Of a DNA stretch of 64,000 bases, positions 39,231-50,700 are shown piece after piece. The stretch is from Brachypodius melanocephalos. Its lineage: Eukaryota; Chordata; Aves; Passeriformes; Pycnonotidae. Position numbers and translations under genes: made by a program. Numbering within the stretch: the stretch's first letter is position 1; each line of letters starts with the position of its first letter. The DNA lies in the NCBI GenBank assembly GCA_013398615.1, contig VZSR01000520.1:17818640-17882639 (forward strand), given 5' to 3'. The notes under the pieces are model-generated. The model was not told the origin of the DNA, ran no database searches, and saw only the letters and a program-made list of their open reading frames with translations.

Positions 39231-42122
39231 ATGAAAACCCATAAGAGGCTCTGAATATCTTTATGTGTTAACATACTCAGAACCAGCATTTTGACAAGGC
39301 AGGTTTTTCTTCAATCTCACTGCCCCAAAACCCAGAATAACTTGCAAAGTTCAAAGACTAATAGGTCAGTAGAAATCTGCAGATTATGCCCCTAAGCAAT
39401 GCATGTGTGTGATTCTTGAGGGACTCTGGTCCACTGTCAAGAGCTATCAGTGCAAGTTAACACAAGTCAATTGGTAACCTACAGTTTTACTGATTGCATA
39501 AGTCATATTTTGTTTATACATGGTGGCCATTATTCTAACCTATTAATCACTCAGACAAAACTCAAGTATTAAAAAAGGTAATTTATAGAAAAATCCTTTC
39601 TTTGGGTGAAAATATTTTATGTTTCACTGTCTGAAGAAGGAGTAAAAGCAGCCTAATAAATGAAATCTTTGAAAAAAAATGATTCTTATAAATGTACTAA
39701 AAATCATGCCTTGATTTTTTTTCTAGGGGTGAATAAATGAATTATCAAAAGCCTGAGCAAAACTTCCTTCGACTTAACAAACTGTAGCAGTTTGGATACA
39801 TTCGTGGTAAAGATTAATCCAGCAAGGATTTCCACACAGGTTATTCATGACCACTTGCTGACTTAGGTATATGATGGGCTGAGCAGAGAACACAGTATTC
39901 ATAAGAAGTCTTTCAGGAATATTTTTCAGTTTCGAATGTGTATTTCATATTTTTTCACTGAAATATAAAATATCACTTCCAGGAAAATTCTACAGTCATA
40001 TTGGTCTGTGCTAATTTACGTCTCCATTAAATATACTACTTTATTTTTTTCTTTCTAGAAAAGTTTTAATACGCCAAAAAAAAATTTGCTCCTCTCTGGC
40101 ATTCTGTATTTCATTTGCTCTTCTAGATGACATTACTAAAGAAATTTGAATCACTTCATGTCATCTTAAATATTCACACACACTCAGCATTTTCTTCAAC
40201 TGATGAAATGTTTTCTTTAATTGAGAGGAGCTGCAGAAGGATTACGACAAAAATAGCAAATTCCTTCAGACAAATAGCAAGATTGAAAAACACAGATTTA
40301 AGAAGTCAACTATTGTGCTTAAACAGTCTATTTTATAATTATAGAAAAAAAAAAGAAAAAAGAAAGATCCTCTTCTGACAAAACAAAACCTGTTTTTAGA
40401 AATACAGCTTTGAAATCTTTCTGAGAAAGGTAAGCTGTGCTTTTGCTCAGAACAGGGGTGCAGCTATTCACCTACAACTTTTGGATGAGGCTCTAATCAA
40501 GGTTTTCATAAATAACGTCCAGCCATTGTTCCCATGGTTTGTCTTTCAACAGCATGGAAAAATCATTAGCCTTGGTTTTGCAGGTGAGGATCCAAAGAAT
40601 GCGTGATTAGCAAGAATCATCACAGCACCACTTTTAAAACACCAGCACCCAGATACATAGAAACAACAATGATCAGAAGGTTTGGAACTATTCTGCACAA
40701 AAATCTTAAGAACTTGGTTCTCACTGTCTACTCCTCACACCAACTTACACAGGGCATGCTGGACATTTGTGCACTTTAATACTCCCTTAGGCAACTACTC
40801 TAAGTAGAATGCTATCACTTTTCTTGTCAAAGTATCCTGTAACCTAATTATCCATATTTTCATTAATAATGGAACAATTTAACTTCAGTCTTATTCCAAT
40901 TAGAATTTAATAACTTTAAGTAATATTTCCTTTTTCACAGTTCCACTTCTATAGAAGCCAATGATAATACTCCCCTCAATAAGGTACCAGTTATTATATT
41001 TTTTCTTCCTGTGCTCAAAAACACACATACACAATTTCCCTTAATCTCTTAATCTTACTTCAAATTCTTGTTTTCTTATTCATACATGTCTAGACTGTCA
41101 ATGTCCCTGTTTCATTTTCTCATAAGGATGAAATCAAAGGTATACTGAAGTGCTGTAGTTCCAAACTGACCTAATGTTCTCGAGGAAAGGATTATGCTCA
41201 CAGCATACGGATTGCTGTTTATCTTCAATAAATCACACAATGTGATTGTTTAATCTTCTGCACACTTATAATTTCCTGAACATTTTTATGTAATTTTTTT
41301 TTTTTTGCTAACTGCTCTCCATTTTTAAGCATCTGCCTGATTCTGGGATTTTGTAAATGTACTGTTTCTGTGTTATTAAAATTAAATATCAATACATTTC
41401 CAAGCTCCTTTGATGTTTCTGCAATCTGTTACCTACTCTACTTATAATTTGTTGTCATATATGAAATTCAGTGACTGTTCCATCCAGTTGAAAGAAGGAC
41501 CAGCTCTCTTTATTTTGTATGCTATCTGACAACTCCTACATATTAGGTTGGGTAAAGCTGATGTGATGGCATTTTTCCTCAAAAATATTCAATTTAAGGG
41601 GTCAAATTGTCAGTCACAGAAATTCACCACTGCGAGAATTCTTTTAAAAGAACTATTTACACCAAATGAGAACCTGGTTCAAATGCTGCAAGAGTAATTT
41701 CTTTTTGGTCTGAAGGCATTACTGGCTTGACTCAGATCTTTACTAAGTGAATGGTAGAATCAAGAATAAGAGTCATATAAATTTAATCCTTCTTCGTGGC
41801 CAAAGAAAGCAGATATTTAAAGTAAAACAGAAATTACATTCTGGAGACCATGGACTCTGAGACACACAGGCCTGTAGAAAAATTAGAATCCTGGTTCCAT
41901 TTCACATAATCTGTTGAAAGTATTTGGCCACACTATGAATTCTGAGAACATTTTAAGTGAAAAAAAACGGCATCATTCTCTTGGAACCATACCGGTTAAA
42001 AGCCACAAAAATTTTTCAGCATATTACTTGAATATAAGGGGTTTTTTTCTCATTGATTTTCCATAATATTTTTCTGCAGAAATTATATCTGTATTTAAAA
42101 TTTGCAGCCTGTACAACTACAA

Positions 42123-42180
42123 CCCCCCCCCCCCCAAACAACAACAAAAAACCCCCCAACAAATAAACAAAAAAACCCCC
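42123..42180. repeat. Poly-C tract followed by A/C-rich simple sequence
   Basis: A run of 13 C (42123-42135) is followed by A-rich spacers and further C runs of 6 (42152-42157) and 5 (42176-42180). On the transcribed GPHN sense strand these are G runs. Confidence 0.9.
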
Positions 42181-44874
42181 TAAGCCAAAAGATCTAAAAA
42201 AACCCTATCTTCAAAGCACAGATTGCAGCAGTATTGTTCTGTTGAATTTCAGAGGAATTCCACTCTTCCAGAAGAGTACCAATTTTGGGAGGTATTACGA
42301 GTTATAAAATATGACCAAGTCAACTCTGTCCCCACTGATCATGTCAGTAGCAATTGCACCTAGTTGCTCTTGCTACATTAATTTAAGCAGTGGGGGAATT
42401 CTACCATGTCCAAGTGACAAAACACTAAGCTTTCTAAACAGTTCAGTGTCAAACTGGTCACTGCAAGGGGTCAAAATATTAAGTCATGAAAAGAACTGCA
42501 AGATGAATGAACTTCTCAAGAAGAAATCCAAAACCAAAGCCTAGGTCAGCATAACTTCCTTGTAAATGGCTATGCACTACTGCTGATATTAAAAGAAAAC
42601 TACTTAATCCCCAAAATTCCTTAATTAATTAAATTTTCGTGCATGTTTTCAGTGCAATTTTATTTCAGATATACAGCAAGTTTCTAAACTTTTGGTAGCA
42701 TCTCTGATATTCTGCAGAATTCCAGTGTTTCCCACATGTTTCCAATGGCCTTTGAATTTAATCTGGAAAGAATGTCTTTGCAAATCATTCTGGAATAAAG
42801 GTTCCACCTTAATGGTATTGTACAATAGCATTTCATTTTAACTTATGGGGCTGGCCATCAGACACTATATGCTCCCCCTCCCATATCATTCAATACTTTT
42901 GCCACATTGTAGAAGTATCAAAAACCTACATCTAAAACCCCTTCCAGAAGCAGTATGGAAAAAAAATGAAAATTATTTTTAAAATGAACTATTAACAGAT
43001 GCCTCATTCTTTTTTCCTCCAATTGTTCACTATTTCTTCTCTTTGATCAGTCATTTGTATATTGTCTTTTAAAATGCTCTTATCTAGAACATCCATTATC
43101 ACTGCATGAATCAGAGCAGCAGTGACAAAGCAGCAAATTTTAGCAATGTGTTCTGCTTGTTTTAGGAAGCTTAAAGGCATATGCAGAATATACAGAATAT
43201 TTCTTTATTTATTTATTTACATTCCTTACTAAATGACTGACTTCCATCATGGAAGGTATGGTCATGAAATAACAGATAAAGTGGCACAGAGGAAGAGGAC
43301 AATTTCATGACAATTCATACTGTCATGCTGCCATGGCTGATTTAGTCACAGCTTTCAGTTTGAAATCTTTCCCCGTGTGACATTTTGGGAAATAATGTAT
43401 GATTAGAACATGTTTTTTTGTAGTGCCATGTTTCATGGCATTTTTTTTCTTGCTTTACATTTATTTTTTTAAGTACTAAATCAAGAATTTAAGAATAAGT
43501 AGTTTAAAACAACTTCATTTGTCTTGATTGTGAGTTATCACCAAATCTAAAATATGACACAGTTTATTCCCCCAAAACTTGATTCCTAAAAGATTTGCCA
43601 GGAAAAAGATACTGTCCATTAATCAAATTTATTCTACAAAAACCTGCAAAATATTATCAGCCCAATTTCTTTGTATTTGACCTGCAAAAGACTATAAACT
43701 CAAGAATTTCTGCTTGACAATAAGCAGTAATCAACTGTATGTCAGATACAAAGCTGTATATGCAAAAGCACCCAAAAGGGGCAAAAATTATGAAATCATT
43801 TTCATTACAAAAATTATCTTGCACTGTATAACCTTAGTGGATTATGCATTAGAATGATAGTTCTGAGAATGACAACAATCATAGTGTATGGAAGACAAAA
43901 AGGACATGAATCTAAAGAAATTACTGAGAGACCCTTCAGTGGACGGATGTGCAAAGGCATAAAGTGTTATCAACTTTCATATTTACTCTGCTACAAACTT
44001 TTTCCTGATTTTCATTATATACAAAATGATGTGGCTTAAAGCCACTTCTATATAGAATTGCTGTAAAGGTATTCTTAATTTATGAGGTGAAATATGAAAC
44101 AAGAGGTATTGCTGTCTGTATTGTCATGCTTGATTTGACTCGCTTTATTAAATATTTCTGTGAAAATTGGGTGATTTTATAGGGTGTCATGAGTACTAGA
44201 TCCTAACTCTTTTCTCACAATTTTTTTTTCATTAAAGAACAAATGTGACGCAGAAGAAACATGCTGCCGTATTTTTGCATTAGTCTGCTGAAAAAAACAA
44301 GCAACAAAATTTGAATAGCTGTCATTCAACCAAATGTTGACCTATTTTGGTCAATAATAATAATAATAGGGACCCGAAAAGATTGATGGCAAAGACAGAG
44401 GTACATGTGAACCTATATGCTTTTGGGTTACCTTATATCAGCCATAGATTTTGGTTCATGTAAGACTATAAATCACTGGCAGAGGGTATTTTTATTCTTT
44501 AAATTAGGGGTATCTGATTTATTCATTGACAAGTTTTATTATTCAGGAAACTTTTAGATATGGAATTTTGATTTTGAAAAGGGATTTTTTTTTTATTTTT
44601 TTTTTTAGTTTCTGTAAAATCAAGCAGTTGGATTAGCATTCATTACAATGCAGTAGGATGCTCTTTACAACAAACTCTGTCAATCAGGTCAGGTTTCTCG
44701 CATACATTAAAATGAAACCCCAGCTAGAAAAGAAAGAAAACACAAAGGAAGAAATAGAGAGAGAGAGAAAGGAAAAAGATGGGGATGAGAGGACAAACCA
44801 ATCAGATTTGGTGTTACCAGCCAGTAGAAGTTTTTAAAAACAACCCAGATCACCGAGTGAAATTGTACATTTAC

Positions 44875-44940
44875 TCGGAGAGAGCCTCCTTTGACATTTC
44901 CTTCTGGGTGATCTCTGAGCTCCTCTAGCTTTCGATGGAG
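44875..44940 (-). CDS. GPHN: Candidate in-frame GPHN cassette exon
   Basis: A 66-bp interval is bounded by TTTACATGTAG and CGA|gtaaat. Upstream of the acceptor is a T-rich tract. It is open in frame 0, the only frame usable between the phase-0 flanking exons, and encodes 22 residues starting LHRKLEELRD and ending NVKGGSLR. The C-terminal GGSLR resembles the VGSLK end of the neighbouring cassette, and both have the same gtaaat donor, so the two could be duplicated exons. The composition is hydrophilic and charged, in keeping with a linker. I do not firmly recall this peptide from a described gephyrin isoform. It could be a known member of the fourth cassette group, a lineage-specific exon, or a chance ORF. 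Confidence 0.55.
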
Positions 44941-46904
44941 CTACATGTAAACATCAGAAAATTAATTGAAAAAACAACCTGTTCTCTTGTCACAGTTTTT
45001 TTTTTTCCTTCATTAATTTTTCTTTTGCTCTTTGTTTTTGTGTTTTATTTTATTTTTAATAAACCATAACATAACGCATTTCTCACTGCCTTTGCAAAAA
45101 CATTTCAAGACACCCAAGTGCTTTGAATAACACAGACATATAAGGCTCAGTAAACGTGGAATCTGGAAGCCAGATATCTTTGTTTAACACGGCTCTTTTT
45201 CACTACAGGAAAAAAAAATCAAGGGAAGTATAATTCTAAAGCTACAGAATCTCTGCTCAATTGTTTAATTAATTAATTAGCTTATTTATTAGTAAGGCTG
45301 TGTTCTAGAATTTATTTCCATAAGAAGAATTTTTAGAGGTAAGTTTTCAGGTTTGGGAACCTCAATTAGGAATTCCCATTCTCTAGAAGGAAGATTTTCT
45401 GTCTACATACGTATTTTAGGGCATGGAATTAAATCAGATAAAGAAATATTAATCCAAAAAGAGCTATCAGTGGGCCTTCATAATAACAGGTGAAACTCAC
45501 CATCTAAATAAGCTACATCTTCTGCATATGTGCATGCATTATGCATCTCTATTTGTATGTGATGACCCATGCTTTAAAATGCTTGGGTCACTGCAATCAT
45601 GAATGGAATTTTCAAAAATAGCACAGAAACTGCGGCTGTCTTGTATTTTTACCCATGTGAACTCAGTGGTCCTGAATGTTTCCCACTGAAACAGAGCCTC
45701 ATTCATGTACACTGCTCTTCCCATCTACACCATAATTAAAACATCTTCCCAAAGCACAAGATGGAAAGATAAAGCCTCACAGACAGTGAGGAATGCTACA
45801 GATGCCCCTAGCTAGAACTTGTATAAACAAGTAGCAACTGGCTTCTTTTTCTTTGCTAAGATCAATTTAAATGGAGGCATTACCGGAAAGAGGTGTATAA
45901 TTAATCCTTTCCCTCCCCTTCTTTGTGCTCAGTGAAATAACACTTTCACAAAGAGCAGCTGTAGAACAGTGTTAGAGAACAGACAGGGTGGCTTGTCCTG
46001 GAACAAATGCAATACACTTACATACAAAACCAAAACCAAACCCAAAGACATCATAAACCAAGAAGACAGGAAAGGCAAGAAGAATGCAGAAGAAAAAAGA
46101 AACAATTAGTGGTTGAGAAGGTGCTAAAAGGAAATAAAGTAGGAACAAAAAGTGAAAAATTTGACAGCTGAAATCGAGGCAACTCTTGAGATCAAAATGG
46201 CTTGGACTGCATATGATCAGCATCTTGGTTCAAAACCATGTATCAGGGTGTAACACCGTGTATGGTGGGCACTGGTTTAGAAATCTGCCTGTTCTGTTAA
46301 GCAGTCTAAATATTTGTGTATGTTTATACAAACATTAAAAGGTAGAAGATACTAACTAGAAGCAAAACAGTGTCTCCATTCTTATTAGTCTCCTGTGAGT
46401 CTTTCATTTGATCTTTATCTACTTTGATTTTTTTTCTAATTTAAAGGCTATATATACATATGTATGAAATATTCAACTCTCTTGTAATGGTCTTTTGCAG
46501 AATTAAATGCAAAAAGTGTGCACTATAAAAGTTTAATTATGTTTCAAGATGGGAAGCAGTAGTTTGAAGATGAGTAAATCACTTCTCCATGTAACAGGCA
46601 GATCAGAGAAGTGGTTTAATCATGATCACCAAATTACAGGCATTTTAAAAAGGTTGTTAGTATGTCTTACTTGTAGTGACATCCAAAGCTACCTAACTGG
46701 CAGCCTGCCTTCAACAGGTTGTTCTATGTGAGCACAGAAACAAACAAAATGTGACCCAACAGCAATAAGAATACTGAAATAAAAATAATGTGATGGTGAG
46801 AAATGGAAAAGCCCCTTCCCTCCCTCCCCACACCTCCCCCTTCAAAAGGAAAAGTGTAGGCTATAGAAGAAAACTTGCAAAATAAATGTTAGAAACATAT
46901 TTAC
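44941..46904 (-). other. Intron between the two cassette exons
   Basis: About 2.0 kb. It has T-rich runs near 44998-45060 upstream of the candidate exon acceptor; no transposon recognised. Confidence 0.6.
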
Positions 46905-46961
46905 TTTGAGGGATCCAACTCTACTAGCAACTCCTTTGCTTTCATCCGGCCGTCTAATTTG
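46905..46961 (-). CDS. GPHN: GPHN cassette exon (QIRRPDES...GSLK)
   Basis: This exon is 57 bp, 19 codons, phase 0 at both ends. The peptide begins QIRRPDESKG and ends ASRVGSLK, which matches a linker insertion known from mammalian gephyrin transcripts. The acceptor is CCCCCATTGTAG and the donor is gtaaat, the latter weaker than donors of neighbouring constitutive exons, as expected for an optional exon. Inclusion or skipping keeps the frame because both flanking exons are also phase 0. The insert adds a basic stretch to the linker. Tissue- or neuron-specific use cannot be read from the DNA. It lies 15.6 kb downstream of the previous exon and 24.6 kb upstream of the next certain exon. Confidence 0.92.
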
Positions 46962-47681
46962 CTACAATGGGGGAAGATGGGTAAAAAAGACAGAAGAATA
47001 AAGAAAAAGTGAACTTAAAAAAATTTCCACACAATCAGTTAGCAGTACATGCAAGACATCAATTTGACTCTCTGAGACACCTCTAGAGGACAAAGACACA
47101 GACTCTAATTTCTGGAATAAATGACACCTTATCATGGCATTTTAAACTTGCTTTGTTGATCACTTCTTTATCAGTATATTACCAATCTGGCACATACGTT
47201 ACATGCTGAATTCACTAACATTTCTGAAAGAATGCATGTTACTTATCTGATTTGGATATTGAGAATAATGAAATTCTAAAACTCTAACTGAAGAACTCCC
47301 CCTCCCATACCTTCTACAAATCATAGGAGCAGAGTATGCTGTAACTGGGAGCCTGCAAGTATCAAGACTGATACCTGACAGAATGCAATACAGATTCCTA
47401 TTGACCCAGGCCTAGAGATTTTAGCCACTGCTATCAAGATTCCCAGTTAAAAATTATGCTGCCCAACCAGAAAATTTTAATGCCAGACCAACATAAGATT
47501 TTTATTTAAAATATTTAAATACGCTGTGTATATGACCCCCAACGTCTCCTATCTGATTACTTTTCCTTTATTATATATGTTTTTTCCTAGACAATGCAGA
47601 GGATGGAAGAAACAAATGAGGTAGCTGCTCAAAATGCTTCATATTTTTAGAAGCATGTAAAGTAAAACATTCATTTACAGC

Positions 47682-47729
47682 AGTTCTTTTCAGAATTTAA
47701 TTTAATTACTAAAGTTCTTTTCAGAATTT
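47682..47729. repeat. 17-bp direct repeat
   Basis: AGTTCTTTTCAGAATTT occurs at 47682-47698 and again at 47713-47729, a local tandem-type duplication with a 31-base period. Confidence 0.9.
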
Positions 47730-50700
47730 CTTAATCTGGTAAATATACCTCTTATACCAATAAAGTGAACATGTGTCATTTCAAGTAGAGAGGAAGAAGA
47801 CAATAAAAATTACTTTAGTGACATCCTACTAGTCTGAGCCAAGACTGAACTGAAAGTTTTTATTATCTTAAGTAAAACAAAATCCCACACAACTGAGGTG
47901 AACACTTTCAAATCACAATAACTGTCTTTAAGAAATCTCAGCAAGGAAGTAAAAGATTGAATGAACCATGGAAATTCAACTATGTTTTATGCTCTGTGGA
48001 GCACAGTAGCAAGGCACAAGTTAAATTGTCCTGTTTGTTTTTACCTGACCCACACAAAATAGAGAAATTCTTCTTCCAAAAACAGTCAACTGAGTGTTTT
48101 GGTTTTTACTTGTATTTGATTCTCAAGAAAACAATGCAACCAGACAATTCTTAAGTATTTAGTTCTGATAGGATGTCCATTAGCAAAATACACTGTAAAC
48201 ATTTACGTTAATTGTTGCTTTCCTTCCCTGGTCTTATGGCATTAAAATAGCATCCAATCTGAACTCTCAAGTGAAACACCCACTCTACTGTTAGCATGGG
48301 ACTCCAAGAAAATCTCCAATCAATTCTAGTATACAGACCAAGAAGAAACCATCATTCTTAAATAAACTATGTCTCCTTTAGAAGACACATTCAGTCAAAT
48401 TACATGCAGTTGTAACTGAGTCACTACATATTAGCTATGTATTCCCTAACTGAGAAAAAAAAGTGCATCTCCATTTGGAAAAAGATCCTTACCTGAACAA
48501 AAACCATCATGAGTTAGAGCAAAGATGCTTTTCCCAACATCCTGGTTAGGTACTACCATCCCAGATAATAAGACATCATCTAGTAGAACTGCAAGTCATT
48601 TTATCAATTTGAAACTTTTACAATGAATAATAAATTTAGGTTTGTTTGGAAAATGAGAAATAGGAAAAAAAAATGCTTATAATCTCACATAATGACATGG
48701 AACTAGGGCATTAAGGAAAGTGCTACATAACATAGAAACTTGAGGAAAAATTGTGACAGCTATATGCATTGCCCCTCATGGAAAAAGTTTTTCTTGCATT
48801 ACTCACCAATTGTAGCTGCTCAAGTTGTTTTGAAGGTTTAGGATTCAGTTAGAAATGAGACTGGAGATATTATAGGTGCATATAACTAATATTGTTGAGT
48901 CTTTCTTTCTTCAAAATATACATAGAAATACATACACAATGTGTACACTGTGAGCAATGCTTGCATATATAAATTGCAAGGAGATAGTTTAAGTCTTGCT
49001 TTACATCCATGGCAAAGTTAATACACACAACAGCATGTCCTACAGGAACATTGCAGAGTGCAACTTGAATGCTTCTCAAGGGATGAATCAGAATTACCTG
49101 AGTATTGCACAAACTACACTACATCTGTTCTGGGAATTAAACAGGGTATTACCAAGAAGGCAAGGGACAGCAGGGATAAAAACCTGGGATAAAAAAGATA
49201 CATCCCATATCTTTTTCATGGCAAATACCACAGAAAGGAATGCAGGTATATCCTTATCTTTCTCTGGTCAACTGTAGGATGATCTAGAAGTTATAATTCA
49301 GAAAATGGTGTGGATTATACACTCCCTGTTTTTCAGAACAAGAACCCCATCACAGATGAACACTGGTAAATAGAAAAGAATATGATGAAAAATGTGTGTA
49401 AATCAGAAATATCTATACCACAACACAAGCTAAATAAGTGGAATAAGAGATGTGGCAGGAGCAACACCAAGTAGTTATGGGCAAAATGGTACCTGAAAAA
49501 CTTGACGGTTTTGGAACACTCTGAAGGTGACGAATGAAGATACTTAATGTAATGAAAGAAGAAGGGTGCTGTGTAGGGAACATTCCAGGAAATTGGAGGG
49601 TATAATACACTGACAGTTTGTAAATGCATTATATTTACATCCCTTTCTTATTCACAATGGAATAACAGCAGGAGTTAATAGCTAAAAATTAGCTACAAGT
49701 ATCCCTATCTTGATATCTGAAAAACAAGGTGGAGTAACAGCTGGAGAAGAATGAGCTAGGAAGCCAGTCAAAGAAAACTTAGGAAGCAAGTAAATAGAAC
49801 CACACAGTGAGCAAAGAGGAATGCTCAAATACAGTTAATGGACTTGTTAGAAGATGAGAGAACAGAAAATGTTTTCTAAGCAGAAGTCTTGCATGTGCTT
49901 TCAGTGTTATTCCATTACCATCTACTTAATAGAACACACGGGAAATGAATCTGTTACCTTCATCCTTGATTTTACTCCAGAAAAAAGAATTTAGAAGACC
50001 TAACCTTAAATACGTATCTAATCTGTCACTTATACTTATCACAAAGGAAGAACAGCTCTGAACAATTACCTGATCTGAGACTCTAGCTTTGCTGCATTTA
50101 TTTCAAGGAAGAGTTCCACAACAGGAGAAATAGCCTCAAACATTTAACACCGTCTATCTTAGGCTCCTTCCCCTTTTCTGATAATATACTCTATTTGTGC
50201 TACTCTAAAGTTTCCCTGCTTGCACTCTGACAAAGAAATTGGAACTTTGCAGGACCCAGGTCTTTCAGAAAAGTGTTTTCCCATCCACATTCACCAAAAG
50301 CCAAACCCCTGTCAGACTTTTTTCCAAAATCCTAGGCAACACATGGAAGGTTCATAATGACATCTTTCTGATATGATTAAATTATTTCATTCTGAAATTG
50401 ATTTAATGGAAAACTCTTTTTTTTTAACATGTGATAGTATGATTTACATGAATTTTTTTACAGTGACAGTTTTAAAAGGTGTCAAGTATCTTATTCAATG
50501 ACCTGGACACACAATGTTGGAATTATGATAATCAAAAGTAAGAGATTATACTACACAGCAGCCAAATCAAGTTCTGATTATTTGCTGTACACATTAAGAA
50601 AAACAAAACTGTTCTCCCACTTGATTACTACTGCAGAGAACAAAAATGCAGACAACAAAAGTGAATAGTGAACAAAGAAAACTATGAAGATTACTTGTGG

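Larger units (their letters stand above)
22269..44874 (-). other. Large GPHN linker intron, distal half
   Basis: A 22.6-kb intron (or 24.6 kb if the candidate exon is not used). It contains small CR1 pieces at 27.17 and 29.84-30.45 kb, the LTR-like element at 37.34-37.56 kb, an assembly gap at 39131-39230, a poly-C tract at 42123, and several A/T simple repeats (for example 22660-22680, 28211-28224, 35930-35942). Two splice-bounded open intervals (24920-24978 and 38758-38871) are discussed as findings. The rest is AT-rich and unrecognised. Confidence 0.7.
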
